Below are positions 32,481 through 44,400 of a DNA stretch of 64,000 nt, piece by piece (the first letter of the stretch is position 1; every line of letters starts with the position of its first letter). The position numbers were made by a program, and so were the translations under genes. Source of the stretch: Stachybotrys elegans (Eukaryota > Ascomycota > Sordariomycetes > Hypocreales > Stachybotryaceae); NCBI GenBank assembly GCA_020746835.1, contig JAGPNK010000005.1, positions 1,984,001-2,048,000 of the forward strand, written 5' to 3'. The notes under the pieces were generated by a model, which worked only from the letters and a program-made list of their open reading frames with translations, did not search any database and was not told the DNA's origin.

Positions 32481-33289
32481 TGTGCAGCAATGGATTGATA
32501 TAAGTGCGGTCGTGGTTTGCGGCGGTGCCAGTCGTCGTGCGAACCGGAGGAGCAGATGGGGCGAGAAAAGAACGGTTCGAGAGAGCCGAATGGTGGGCGA
32601 GGGAGTGTAAGGAGAACAAGCAGTCCTCTCCGCTTGGACCTTGTATTATAATTATTTTTCTCGTGTCGGGGTACAGGCGAAAGAAATTAGGTTTGAATCT
32701 GGCAAGGCACGCCTTCAGCTGTGAGATAATACCCTAGCTCGGAATGATGCCTGGTCGCGAACTAGGGGCTGGGGGAATTTGGCCCTGGATGACGCGAAGA
32801 CCGGAGGAGCTCTTAACGCGTCATGGTTTTTTTCTGCACGCGACTTTCGCGACTAGGTGGACTTTTGGCGCAGGGTTAGAAAACGCGTGAACATTAGCCT
32901 GCAGCGACTACTGTTACTACGGCTTCTTCACGTGTGCAATTGAAGGTCAATTTTTGCCACTTAATGGGGTTATCGTTGCGTTTTCAAATTGAATCAAAAT
33001 TGTAGGCTGTGCGCGTGCATGAATTGGTATGAAACGGTTCCCCCCCCCAGCGAATCGATACGTCCAAACGGAGCTGATACAAGCAAACCTACGGAGTAGC
33101 GTTGGCTTTGTATGCCATGTAAGGCGGAAAGCCTCGGATAGATATGGAGAGTGCGTTTCTTGAATCAAGAAAGCTGGCTTCGTCAAACTAGAACCACGGC
33201 GTTTCAGGGCAGGCGGGCTACGCGAGGTTTCAGTTGTTTGCTTCGCTGCAATACTGGTCTAAACAAAGCACTCCTATTTGATGCCATGT
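32481..33289. other. Intergenic region upstream of ung1
   Basis: About 0.8 kb between ung1 (start) and swd1 (stop), both minus strand. No gene recognised; the ung1 promoter should lie in its left part. Confidence 0.45.
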
Positions 33290-34739
33290 TTATTTCTTCT
33301 TCCCCCTACCCTTGCCTTTCTTGGGGACCACGGCCTCTGAGTCGCCGTCCCCGTCGCCTTGACCTTCTCCAGGGCTCCTACGCCGCATCGTTCCGGTCGA
33401 CACCGCGACAAACTCCTCCTCGCTGTCACTCTCTCCCAAGTTGAACAAGATGGGTATCTGAAAGCTCTCGCCGTCGTCCATCGACTTAGATGGATCGAGG
33501 GCTAGAACATCAACATCCTCATCCTCGGCGTCAAGTCGCCGCCTATGTATCTCCTCCTGCGCATAAATGTCGAACTCGTCCTCCCGTTCGATGTATTCCA
33601 CATTCTCTTCCACCTCGGCGAAATCCGGTGCCAGAGCCGACCATTTCTGCGGGCTAATAACCGACCATATGTAGATCCGCCCCGTCTCGAGGCCACATGC
33701 TGCCAAGATAGCCCGCGTCGGGTGCCATTCTATAACACCCTGCTCCTCCTTGGGATCCTTGAGCATGCAGACCAGACTCCCATGGTTCCTTTCCCAAACG
33801 TAAAGCTCGTGGTTGTTGTAGGTTGATGCTGCGACGTATTCTCCCGTCGCGCTAAACGTAACGTGGTTCCAGGACAGCTTGTTGACAACGTCCTGGAATT
33901 TGTGCTCCAATGGCAGCTGTATCGTATCAGGGTCGAGGTCCTCGACCGAGAGGTTGGGTATTCGGAATGTCCGTATGATGCGGTCTTGTGAATTGACCAG
34001 CAGCTCTCGACCAGAGCCCGTCATCCTCATGGTCGTTATCACACCAGCACATATTTTTTCTGAGTAGATAATCTCTAACGTCTTGGCGTCAATTATGTTC
34101 AATCTGCCTTTGCTCGTGCCTGCGATAATATGATCGCCCGTCGCCGTCCAGATGGCGGATGTCGTCATCTGCTTCGCATCTTCTTTGGCCTGCTTCTCTT
34201 TGAAAGCGGCGTCGCCGTCCACGTTCGATCGCTTCGGCGCTGAGGGAAGGGTATGCTTCACATCGACGGGCTCTGTCAAGTCGACGAGGACGGGCTGTTC
34301 TTCGAATAAAGAGGCGACGAATTTCAGGCTGCAGGCGAAGTCAGTACAGACGCAGGCTGGGCAAACAGCAACCCACTCACTGGTTCCATGGATGTAGCTC
34401 AGCCATGTATCCCGGCGCTCGAAAGCGCACTTCTCGAAGTCTCGATCCGTCTTGCAGATCCCACAAAGTGGCCTTCCAGCCCTGGCAGGTCGAGAGCAGA
34501 TACCTGCCGCATCGCGACCAGCTCAGAAACGTGATGCTCTTATTATGCGACCTGAGCTTTCTGGCCACCCCCATCGTCTCCAGGTCCCAGACCACGACTG
34601 TACCATCGACTCGTCCGGAGGCAAGGTAGTCGCCCTTGCGGTTGAACCTCAGCATGGTCGCATGGCCGGATCGTATCGTGCTCGTAATGCTCTCAGGATA
34701 ATCCTGAAGCAGGTAGTCGTCCGACAGGAGTAGATTCAT
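33290..34739 (-). CDS. swd1: COMPASS (Set1C) subunit Swd1, WD40 protein (RbBP5 homologue)
   Basis: Two exons on the minus strand, 34739..34381 and 34328..33290; 465 aa. Swd1/RbBP5 is a core scaffold of the Set1 complex that methylates histone H3 lysine 4. The start MNLLLSDDYLLQDYPESI is typical. WD-type blades follow: TMLRFNRKGDYLASGRVDGT, ITFLSWSRCGRYLLSTCQGW; across the splice, ELHPWNH + LKFVASLFEEQPVLVDLTEP. Later blades include SAIWTATGDHIIAGTSKGRL and VTFSATGEYVAASTYNNHEL. The hinge with YIEREDEFDIYAQEEIHRRR is characteristic of the family and precedes an acidic tail and a basic, Gly/Lys-rich end (PKKGKGRGKKK). It is divergently arranged with thg1. Confidence 0.95.
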
Positions 34740-35074
34740 GGTCGCAAATGCCGCCTCGGAGGCTATCGCGAGCTCCAATGTTCTTTGAGCATGTCTCGGT
34801 CGCTGTGTATGTTCTGCGACAGAGCTGTAGATGATGTGGTGTATGGAGAAGGAAAGCTTGCGGCGACTGAGCAAATGCAAGGCTGAATATGGAGAATCCT
34901 TGCCCTCCAATTGTGCCTGGCCCAAGCATCTTGACTCCACTGTGGGGAAGTGGCATTTGCGCCTCCAAAACTTAGTAACCAGCAAGTTCACACAAACTTG
35001 CATGGTGAATGACTCTTTTCCACACAGCAAATATCCTCTCACTTCAGCCAGCAGCTTGGGAATAGATTGTCAAC
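34740..35074. promoter_or_regulatory. Divergent promoter of swd1 and thg1
   Basis: 335 bases between two divergent ATGs; one of the tightest divergent pairs in the window. No TATA box recognised. Confidence 0.45.
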
Positions 35075-36293
35075 ATGGCCAACTCAAAGTGGGTGTCTTA
35101 TCACATACTCTCTTGCTATACTCAGACATTCTCTAATATACTGTGAGATATGAATATGTCCGCAACTTTGAGCTTCCCGATTCTCTCCTACCCAATACCT
35201 GGATCGTGGTTCGCATAGATGGCCGAGCATTCACCAAGTAACCATACCAACATCCCTGGAACTGCAGTACATCTCGTCTGATCGGATACAGAATGTGCGC
35301 CAAGTACAGCTTCACCAAGCCTAACGATCGGAGGGCGCTCGACCTCATGAATGCAGCAGCCAAGGCTGTTGTCGCTGAGCTGCCTGAGATCACCATCGGC
35401 TATGGAATCAGTGACGAATATAGGTTCGCGGCCTGAGATCTGATAAACTAGCGATATCTTACCGGTCACAGTTTTGTTTTCCACAAGAGCTGCAATTTGT
35501 TCGAGCGCAGAGCCAGGTTGGTACCATGAGAAGTGTTGACCAATAATCCTCTGCTCACATTCATAGCAAACTTGTGAGCACCGTTGTCTCGACATTTACG
35601 GCCAACTATGTGTACAGCTGGTCAGCTCATTTCCCGGACACCCCCCTTTCGCCGCCGCTTCCAAGCTTTGATGGTCGAGCTGTCTGCTATCCCAGCGTCC
35701 AGAACCTTCGGGACTACCTTAGCTGGAGACAAGTCGACTGTATGTCCCGACCAAGCGTCCCTCTGGGTTGGTGTTGACAATATCAGGCCATATCAATAAC
35801 TTGTACAACACAACATTCTGGAGCCTCATACAACTCGGCGGCATGGATAACAAGGAGGCTGAAAAAGCACTTGCAGTGAGCCACCTCGTCCAAATTGACG
35901 ATATGCCACTGACGGAGCCAGGGCTCGCTTGCCGCCGACAAGAACGAGATACTCTTCTCTCGCTTCTCCATCAACTACAACAACGAACCCGATATATACA
36001 AGAAGGGCAGCGTTGTCTTCCGAGACGTCAGTTTTTGCCTCCCTACAACCTTGGTAAAGCTGACCACGCTTCAGTACGAGCTTGTCGATCCGGATAGTCA
36101 TCAAGTCGCTGTAGCAATGGATGCTCTCGCGGAGCCCGTCCAACAGTCCAAATCCCAGAGTGAAGGCGACAAGAAGCGCAGAGCAAAGGCCAAGATTGTC
36201 GTACAGCACTTGGACATCATCAAGGACGATTTCTGGAACAGGAGACCATGGATCTTGTCGAATAAACCCGGCAAAGTGCCCAAAGAGATGTAG
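35075..36293 (+). CDS. thg1: tRNA-His guanylyltransferase Thg1
   Basis: Eight exons: 35075..35088, 35148..35237, 35292..35423, 35472..35516, 35567..35739, 35787..35875, 35922..36026 and 36075..36293; 288 aa. Thg1 adds G-1 to the 5' end of tRNA-His by 3'-5' polymerisation. The spliced protein has MANSKYEYVRNFELPDSLLP, then VVRIDGRAFTK with D29, and ELPEITIGYGISDEYSFVFH with D76-E77, the metal-binding acids at the same positions as in human THG1L. Later blocks YPSVQNLRDYLSWRQVDCHI, NNLYNTTFWSLIQ and KGSVVFRDYELVDPDS are typical. The C-terminus (FWNRRPWILSNK) also fits. It is the most intron-rich short gene here; the first coding exon is only 14 nt and intron 1 ends in a rare GAG acceptor. Introns are 46-59 nt. 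Convergent with the Tma23-like gene. Confidence 0.94.
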
Positions 36294-36352
36294 TAGGGTA
36301 TCCTGATGCCTAAGAAGCTCGACTGCCCAACTCCGAATATGCAGAATTCTTA

Positions 36353-37018
36353 TCAAAACGCCGCCCCCAGCCATGTGTTCCTTCTATTTTCCAGGCGTAT
36401 CCTTGGCTGCCTGCCGCTGCCGCCTCTTTTCCTCTTTCCTGGCCCGCCTTCTCTGTTTCTCCAGCTTCTTTTCTTTTTGGCTTCGGCCTTGGCCTCTGCC
36501 CGGGCCGTTTTAGCCGCTCGTCTTTCTATCTTTGCGGCTCGTCTACGCGCTCGCTCGGCCTTCCGTAGTCGTCTTGCCTCCTTTCTAGCTCGTCTTTCTT
36601 CCCGTGTTTCCTTTCGCGGTTCGTGGTCGGCAGGCGTGGCAGTGCCGTTTGTGTTGGTCGCGTCGGATTCGCCGTCGTTGACCTGGACAATGGTGCCCTC
36701 GAGGAATCCTCCGCGGACAAAGGTGGCGTATACGGAATATTTTGCCAGCGCTCCGCTGCCAATGGTATTCAGCTTGCCCGTCGTGACTGTCTGCACCACC
36801 TTCCCCTTCTGCGACGTGTCGAGGCCTTTGAGCTGTTCGTCGAATGCATTGAGCCACCATTGGTCGCTTGTGAAGTGCTGTTTATTGCCCAGGCCTTTGG
36901 TACCGACTTTCTTGGCTATGGGAATGGGCTTTGAAAGGCCGATGGAGTCGTCGGTTTTATGGAGGGAGTGCCCAGCTCCGCGCCAGCCCTGGGCGGAGAG
37001 GAGCGCGTGCGCATCCAT
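36353..37018 (-). CDS. tma23: Tma23-like nucleolar G-patch protein, with apparent frameshift near the 3' end
   Basis: As read, one exon of 221 aa. The N-terminus has a G-patch (GWRGAGHSLHKTDDSIGLSK at 11-30, then PIPIAKKVGTKGLGNKQ) followed by WWLNAFDEQLKGLD, as in Tma23, a nucleolar protein tied to ribosome biogenesis. After a Lys/Arg/Ala helix the frame becomes Gly/Pro/Trp-containing (RSWRNREGGPGKRKRGG). The -1 frame from the T5 run at 36474-36478 (A5 on the coding strand) instead continues a charged helix (EKKLEKQRRRARKEEKRRQR) and stops at 36384. So a base is probably missing here, either in this strain or in the assembly. Domain identity is firm; the last 40 residues are not. Convergent with thg1 (59 bp between stops as read). 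Confidence 0.8.
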   Translation of the reverse strand: MDAHALLSAQGWRGAGHSLHKTDDSIGLSKPIPIAKKVGTKGLGNKQHFTSDQWWLNAFDEQLKGLDTSQKGKVVQTVTTGKLNTIGSGALAKYSVYATFVRGGFLEGTIVQVNDGESDATNTNGTATPADHEPRKETREERRARKEARRLRKAERARRRAAKIERRAAKTARAEAKAEAKKKRSWRNREGGPGKRKRGGSGRQPRIRLENRRNTWLGAAF

Positions 37019-37886
37019 TTGTCCGCTTCTGTATTGTTTCGACTATTTTGGTAGCTAGTCGGGGCTGTGTGCTAGGAATCGCAGGCAGACATGAGTCTTG
37101 GTTGTTGAAGGAACATAGCATAATACACCTTGGAAATTTTTTGGCGGGGACATGTTCTATCGATTAAAAAAGGTGGGGATCACGTCCTTCGTTCTCCCCT
37201 TGCAGTTGACTACTAATCTACCCTGCACTTCTGTCGATGTCCCGCCATCATTGTTATGGCGTCTTATCATGATTCTCCACGGCAATTCGTAACGTCGGTT
37301 CGGCTTTGGTTTTCTGGTTGATTGAATACGAATCTCATGGTGGCTTGGCTGCATTTTGGGTTAACACCTTCTACGAGTGAAGGTCATGGACTGGTGGATA
37401 GTTTCAGGATAGTCATGATACGAAGATGTTGAAGCTATACGAGGGCGTTTTTCATTACACCGTCTCGACACGATGTCCATAATGCCTGGCATCAGGATTT
37501 CCAAGGCCTTTGGAATATACTTATAATAAGCATCTCATATATAGCGGCAGCCGCTGGCCCCCAAGGGAAAGAAGACCCGAAGGTGATCCTTCGCGGGGCG
37601 CAGTCATTTCATTGGGGTTACTAATGCACAGCCAGTAGCACTGGAGCACATCATGACACGCTGCTCCCCATTCCCCTGAGCAGAAACCTGCGCCCTTCAA
37701 ACAACGGTGGCTACATGCAGGGCGTACTTATTCACCCATGCCCAGGCAGACAAGGCAAGAGTTGATTAAATAGTCGGTTCGAGACTCGCAATCTTCCTTG
37801 CACTCTCGTCTTCGGTTGCCTGTATGACCTCTGACATCATTCATTTTCAACCACCTCCGGTCTGACTAGGACCACAGCGCATCATC
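37019..37886. promoter_or_regulatory. Divergent promoter region of tma23 and the Mil1-like gene
   Basis: 868 bases between divergent starts. A perfect 6-bp stem with a 4-nt loop (CGAAGG/CCTTCG) lies at 37578-37593. No small gene recognised. Confidence 0.4.
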
Positions 37887-40212
37887 ATGGCACCAATCTG
37901 CTCGGATCCCCGACAGATTGTCATCTCTCTCAACCCCGCACGCCGAAAGGCTGTGCTTCAGCTTGTCGAGGATATCATCTCACATATAAAAACCTCTCTG
38001 CAGGCACCCTCATCACAGCTCGGCCCAGTTGCACCATCCGACCCAACGGCCAAGCCGAATTCCACCCAGGATAGTCCCTCGGACAACCGGCAACTCACCC
38101 CAGAGCACCGGACCATATCTGCCGATCGTATCCAACAAGCTGCGCTTAGGCATCTGTCGGAGTGGAGGAACGAGTTCATCCCGAAGCTCGAGGAGATCGT
38201 CAATGTCCAGGACACGCCCAAAATCCAGGTCGAAAGGCGTGTGCGCCGCGAAAAGCTGGACAAAGAACAGGACGAGAGCGACATAGAGGAACCAGAGGAA
38301 CTCATCAGCTTTGGGGAAAATCTGATCAACTTTGGGGAGACGCAGGAGTCAGAAGACATGTCCCGCCTACAGTCCCTTTATCCCCCAATCAAGACCCGAT
38401 TGACGACCATTCCACCCGAGGACCGGAGAGAGATCCTTAGCTGTGTTCTGCTGCTCCTTCTGTCCACGGGAAAGTACTCTGCATATTCTCGTACACTGTC
38501 TCTCTACCTTGCCTCTTCCCTCGGGCTCACACAGGCGGTTCTCAACAAGGAAGAAATCGAGATTGCAAAGTCATTGATGGAATCATCCAGTGCGAGTAAT
38601 GACAAGAAGGAAGCCATGTCCGCAGAGGCAGAAGCTGCCAAGCGTCAGCAAGAAAACAAAGCCAGCCGCTTCTGGAAAGTTGGGCTTGCTTCCGTTGCTG
38701 GCGCTGCCATTATCGGCGTGACTGGTGGCCTTGCAGCCCCTCTGGTCGCAGGCGCCATCGGTGGTGTCATGGGTGGCATTGGGCTCGGTGGTGTGGCCAG
38801 CTTTCTGGGTATCTTCTGGATGAACGGAGCCCTGGTAGGGACATTATTTGGCGCCTACGGTGCAAAGATGACGGTACGTTGGCCTTGCCATCTCGGCTCA
38901 GCAATTACTGACAGCCCAGGGCGAAATGATGGACAAGTATGCCAGAGAAGTGGAGGATTTCAAATTCATCCCTCTCAACGACGACGAAGCCGCCGCTTCT
39001 GACTCTTCAGAGACGAAACAGAGTCGCCGGCTTCGCGTCACCATTGGCGTCAACGGTTGGCTCAACTCGGAGACTGACGTCACAAAGCCATGGCGCGTCC
39101 TAGATGCCGGGAGCGAAGTCTTTGCTCTTCGTTATGAGATGCATAGCCTGCTTGCTCTCGGCAGCGCTCTGGAAGATTTGATTCGATCGGCTACCTGGAA
39201 GTACTTGAAGTCGGAGATCATTAAGCGCACAATTCTCGCCACCCTATTTGCCGCGTTGTGGCCGATTCAGATGCTGGGCATGGCATCCAATATCGACAAC
39301 CCTTTCCACCACGCACAAAACCGATCTGTTAAAGCCGGCCGCCTGCTTGCGGATGCACTCATCAACAAAGCCCAAGGTGAGCGGCCTGTCACGCTTGTCG
39401 GCTACTCCGTAGGCGCCGTTGTCATCCATGCGTGTCTGCAGTCGCTCGCCCAGAGGCAAGCCTTTGGTCTCGTCGATACTGTTGTCATCATAGGAACCCC
39501 CGCGCCTTCCAACTCGGCACACTGGCGAACCATCAGCACCGTCGTGTCGGGAAAAATCTTCAACGTTTACTCGGAGAACGACATGATATTGGGCTTCGTG
39601 TATCGTTTGCATAGCCTTGAGTTCGGCGTGGCTGGGTTGCAGGCTATTGAGAATGTCCAAAGCGTGCATAACCTGGACCTGAGCGACAGGGTGAGCGGTC
39701 ATTTGCGATATGCAGGACTCACCGGCGAGATTTTAAGGCAGTGTGGCTTCCTCAACGTAAAAGCTTCCGATGAGATCGACAAGGATGATGTGATCAAGAT
39801 GAAGGACGAGTACGCGCAGGGAAGTTTGTTGGATCTTGATGATAGCCATGCACAGCATCCGGATCTCAAGGGAGAGCCAGAGAAACTGGCCAGTGGTATG
39901 AGCAGCATGTCCATCGCTGAAGCTGCCAACCCCCAGCGTCCCCCAGCGTCAACTCATGACAAAGTTGCCCAAGGCGAGGCGCAGGACGCGCTGTTGAAGG
40001 GCGAATCATCACGAACTTCAAACCTCACAAGGAGCACCACCGCTCCTGAGCCTGAAGACATGCATCCTTCAGCCCCCAAGCAAAGACCACCCCCAGAGCG
40101 ATCACCTTGGTCGGACGTCCCACTCACAAGACCTCGGGCGCCCTCAGTCGACCCCTACGATTCAGACGGCAGCCATGTGGGCATCAAGATGGTCGACAAT
40201 GACAGTGACTAG
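37887..40212 (+). CDS. mil1: DUF726 / TMCO4-Mil1 family lipase-fold membrane protein
   Basis: Two exons, 37887..38873 and 38920..40212, with a 46-nt intron; 759 aa. The family includes human TMCO4 and yeast Mil1 (YFL034W), an adaptin-interacting protein of the Golgi/endosome route. A Gly/Ala-rich hydrophobic block (VGLASVAGAAIIGVTGGLAA onwards to FLGIFWMNGALVGTLFGAYG) sits just before the intron, as in homologues. The alpha/beta-hydrolase part follows: RVTIGVNGWLNSETDV, WRVLDAGSEVFALRYEMHSL, and the nucleophile elbow LVGYSVGAVV with S492 in a GxSxG motif. Then VVIIGTPAPSNSAHWRTIST and NVYSENDMILGFVYR. Acidic residues and short Leu motifs near LISFGENLINFG could be adaptor-binding. The C-terminus is low-complexity, Pro/Ser rich. 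Enzymatic activity is not established for the family to my knowledge. Confidence 0.88.
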
Positions 40213-41494
40213 TGAGATACTGTATATAGCAGATAGATGAACCGACGAGGACGTGGCTTATTAGTTCCAAAGTACATCTGAGACAGGCAAAATCAGTGAC
40301 CAATTGCCCAATGAGCTGAGCGTCGGTTGGACTGAATCTGCGAAGCCGAGGCTTGAAACCTTCTGGGCCACCGTTTTCAGCGCCACCCGCTGAGGATCCA
40401 TCCAGATGAAATAAAAATTAAGGAGCTAACGCTCAGGAAAGACGAGGAATAATGCCCGTGCTCGGTGCGGACATTGACAGAGTGGGCATAGCACCCCCTT
40501 TTGCACCGCACACCTTGCAATGCATGACACAGTCTTGTCTTGCTTTAACTTCATAGCACAAAGATTGAACCGGGTGTCAGACCACTGGCATGCCAGATGA
40601 ACGTTGAATGCTGATGATTTCATTGGCACGGGTCGCACAGCTTTGACTCGGCAGGCTGATTTTGAAGTGATTGGTAAGTGAGAGCTTTGACCCACATATA
40701 GAGCTAGGCAAGTTATTAGGGGCGTTTTGAAAGAAGCATGTCTACCTAGGCATCAACGCTTGGATGACAACGTAGGTACATCAGAGCAAAAATCCCATTC
40801 TGTGCCTATACTCTTCACATAGGCAAACGACACTTGCAATTGAAACAATATTAAGCTGTAGGACGCACTGCGTCTTCTTCTGCCTTCGCATTGCTTAATC
40901 ATTCATGGCTCTCGAATGCGGGCGTGGCGTGGGTTAGGTTTTTGGTAGTTGTGGCCTGAGGCAGAAAACAATCAAATCGGTGATCCCAAAATAGACTAGG
41001 GGCTGCTGGCCGTAGTTCCAGCCATCAAGTCAAGATTCTTTCAGGCTGCCCCGGCTCACTCACCTCATCCACGACAAACTTTTGCCCACGGCCCAAAGTC
41101 ATCACCCATCGCGCCGTGCATCGAGCGCCGCGACCCGAAAAGCGCTCCGACCGTCCTTCGACACGAGAAACCGCGACCTGCGTGCTTTTGCGACACTGTG
41201 AGGTGGCGGCGACGGGGGAGATCAGCCTGAGGTTCTCCTGGGCCACTGGGGCCAGGACGGGCGTTGCCTTTTGAGCGCCATCTCCTATTCACGACCACGA
41301 GTCGTTTCCATCCATCGATTTCTTCTTTTACGAGCCCGGATCCGCCGCGTCTGTCGTTCCTTTTGCGAGTTTTCTGCTTCCCATCGCGCTCCTACCGGCG
41401 CGTGCCTAATCACGACCTCTCGCCACCCACCGCGACCCCGACCTCTCCAACAACGCACATAGATAGATAATCACGAGGATCGCGAACCGCAACC
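40213..41494. promoter_or_regulatory. 1.3-kb RPB1 promoter and leader region
   Basis: Between the Mil1-like stop and the RPB1 start, both plus strand. The last 250 bases are rich in CGAC/pyrimidine blocks as expected for a leader. A CCTAGG core lies at 40745-40750. No gene recognised. Confidence 0.45.
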
Positions 41495-44400
41495 ATGGCG
41501 AACCTATACTTCACTCATTCGAGCGCGCCGCTCAAGACGGTCGAGGAGATTCAGTTCGGAATGATGTCTCCTGAAGAGATCAAGAGCATGAGCGTGGCCC
41601 ATATTCTCTACCCTGAAACCATGGAGGAGAACAAGACCAAGCCTCGCGACGGCGGTCTCAACGACCCCCTCCTCGGCTCCATCGACAGGCAGTTCAAGTG
41701 CAAGACATGTACCCAGGCCATGGGTGAATGCCCTGGCCACTTTGGTCACATCGAGCTCGCGTGGCCCGTTTTCCACCCAGGATTCATCAAGAAAGTCAAG
41801 AAGATCCTGGAGATTGTGTGCCACAACTGCAGCAGGGTGGTGACGAGGAAAGAAGTTCGTCTAACGCTCCTTCGGGATTGTTTTTGGCTCACTTGATACT
41901 GACAGGCTATCTACAGGATGAAGCTGAATTGCGCGCCGCGTTTAACACCCGAGACCCCAAGGTTCGCTTCAACCGAGTTTGGGCCATCTGCAAGAAGTAC
42001 GGTGTTTGCCACCAGCTCTCCGAGGAGGATGTTGAAAAGGGCGGAAAGGGCGGCTGTGGCAACCTGCGCCCCTTTGTCCGACAGCAGGCGCTCAAGCTGA
42101 CTGCTGTGTGGGAGGTGGAGGACGAGGCGCAGAAGGGTGAAAGTGGCAAGAAATCCAAGAAGAAGCAGACGGCCAATCTCTCGGCCGAGAAGGTACACGA
42201 CATCCTGCGCCGCATCTCGACTGAGGATCTGCAGAAGATTGGCCTCAACGCCGACTACGCTCGCCCTGAATGGATGATCATCACGGTTCTGCCCGTGCCC
42301 CCTCCTCCCGTCCGTCCCAGTATCTCCATGGACGGTACGGGAACCGGCACCAGAAACGAGGATGATTTGACCTACAAGCTTGGTGATATCATCCGAGCCA
42401 ACGGCAACGTGAAGCAAGCTGTTCGCGAGGGCACCGTGGGCCACATCGTGGAGGAGTTCCAAGATCTTCTCCAGTACCACGTTGCCACCTACATGGACAA
42501 CGATATTGCTGGTTTGCCGCGTGCACTTCAGAAGAGCGGACGTCCTGTCAAGGCCATCCGTGCACGTCTAAAGGGCAAGGAGGGTCGTCTGAGAGGTAAC
42601 CTGATGGGAAAGCGTGTCGACTTCTCGGCACGTACTGTCATCACTGGTGACGCCAATCTGTCTCTCCACGAAGTCGGTGTGCCTCGCAGCATTGCTCGTA
42701 CTTTGACGTACCCCGAGACTGTCACCCCTTACAACATTGGCAAACTGCACCAGCTGGTGGAGAACGGTCCCAATGAGCACCCTGGTGCCAAGTACGTTAT
42801 TCGGTCTGATGGTACGCGCATCGACCTGCGGCATCACAGGCGCGCCGCCCAAATTTCCCTGGAATACGGATGGAAGGTGGAGCGCCACCTGATGGACGGT
42901 GACTACATCATCTTCAACCGTCAGCCTTCGCTGCACAAGGAGTCTATGATGGGTCACAGAGTCCGTGTCATGCCTTATTCCACTTTCCGACTCAACCTGT
43001 CTGTCACTTCACCCTACAACGCCGATTTCGACGGAGACGAGATGAACCTGCACGTGCCTCAGACTGAGGAAACTCGAGCTGAGGTCAGGGAGTTGTGCCT
43101 GGTGCCCAACAACATTGTCTCGCCTCAAAAGAACGGTCCTCTCATGGGTATCGTCCAAGACTCTCTGGCTGGTGTTTACAAGCTCTGCCGACGAGATACC
43201 TTTATTGACAAGGAATTGGTCATGAACCTGATGCTCTGGGTCCCTAACTGGGACGGTGTCATCCCTCAGCCCGCCATTCTGAAGCCGCGTCCTCGTTGGA
43301 CTGGTAAGCAAATTATCAGCATGGTCATTCCTCAAGAGATTAGCCTGCACTCGAACGAAGAGAATTCGGATATCCCTCTGAAGGACAAGGGTTTCCTCAT
43401 CCAGAGTGGTGAGCTCTTGTACGGTCTGCCCAAGAAGAAGTGGGTTGGTTCCGCTGCTGGCGGTATCATCCACCTGTGCTACAACGAGCTGGGTCCCGAC
43501 GGAGCCATGGCTTTCTTGAACGGTGTGCAACAGGTTGTCACCTACTGGCTACTGCAGGACGGCCACAGTATCGGTATCGGTGATACTATTCCTGACAAGG
43601 ATACGATTGAAAAGGTCCAAGCACATATCGATTCGCAAAAGGCCGAAGTCGCCCGCCTTACGCAAATGGCTACGGCCAACGAGCTTGAGGCTCTCCCTGG
43701 TATGAATGTCCGAGCTACTTTCGAGAACAAGGTCTCCATGGCCCTCAACCAAGCTCGTGACCAGGCCGGTACTACTACCCAGGCAAGTCTGAAGGACTCA
43801 AACAACGCCGTCACCATGGCCGAGTCTGGTTCCAAGGGATCTTCCATCAACATTTCCCAGATGACTGCCCTCGTCGGTCAACAGATTGTCGAAGGAAAGC
43901 GTATTCCCTTTGGTTTCAAGTACCGAACCCTTCCCCACTTCACCAAGGACGACTACTCCCCCGAAGCCCGTGGCTTCGTCGAGAACTCGTACCTCCGTGG
44001 TCTAACGCCATCCGAATTCTTCTTCCACGCCATGGCTGGTCGAGAAGGTCTGATTGATACTGCTGTCAAGACCGCCGAAACGGGTTACATCCAGCGTCGT
44101 CTCGTCAAGGCGCTAGAAGACTTGTGTGCCAACTACGATGGAACTGTCCGCAACTCTCTTGGTGACATTGTCCAGTTCCTCTACGGTGAGGACGGCTTGG
44201 ATGCTATGTGCATCGAGAAGCAAAAGCTGGGCATTCTCAAGATGTCGGATGCTGCATTCGAGAAGAAGTATCGTCTCGACCTCGCAAACCCTCCCGATTG
44301 GTTCAGGAAAGACTACGAATATGGCAACGAGCTTACTGGAGACAAGCTCTCAATGGACCTTCTCGATGCAGAATGGGAGGCTCTCGTTGCAGACCGTCGT

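Noticed and set aside
37760..37800. tRNA B-box-like GGTTCGAGACTC
   Set aside because: No A box at the right distance and no cloverleaf can be drawn; lies in the promoter of the Mil1-like gene.
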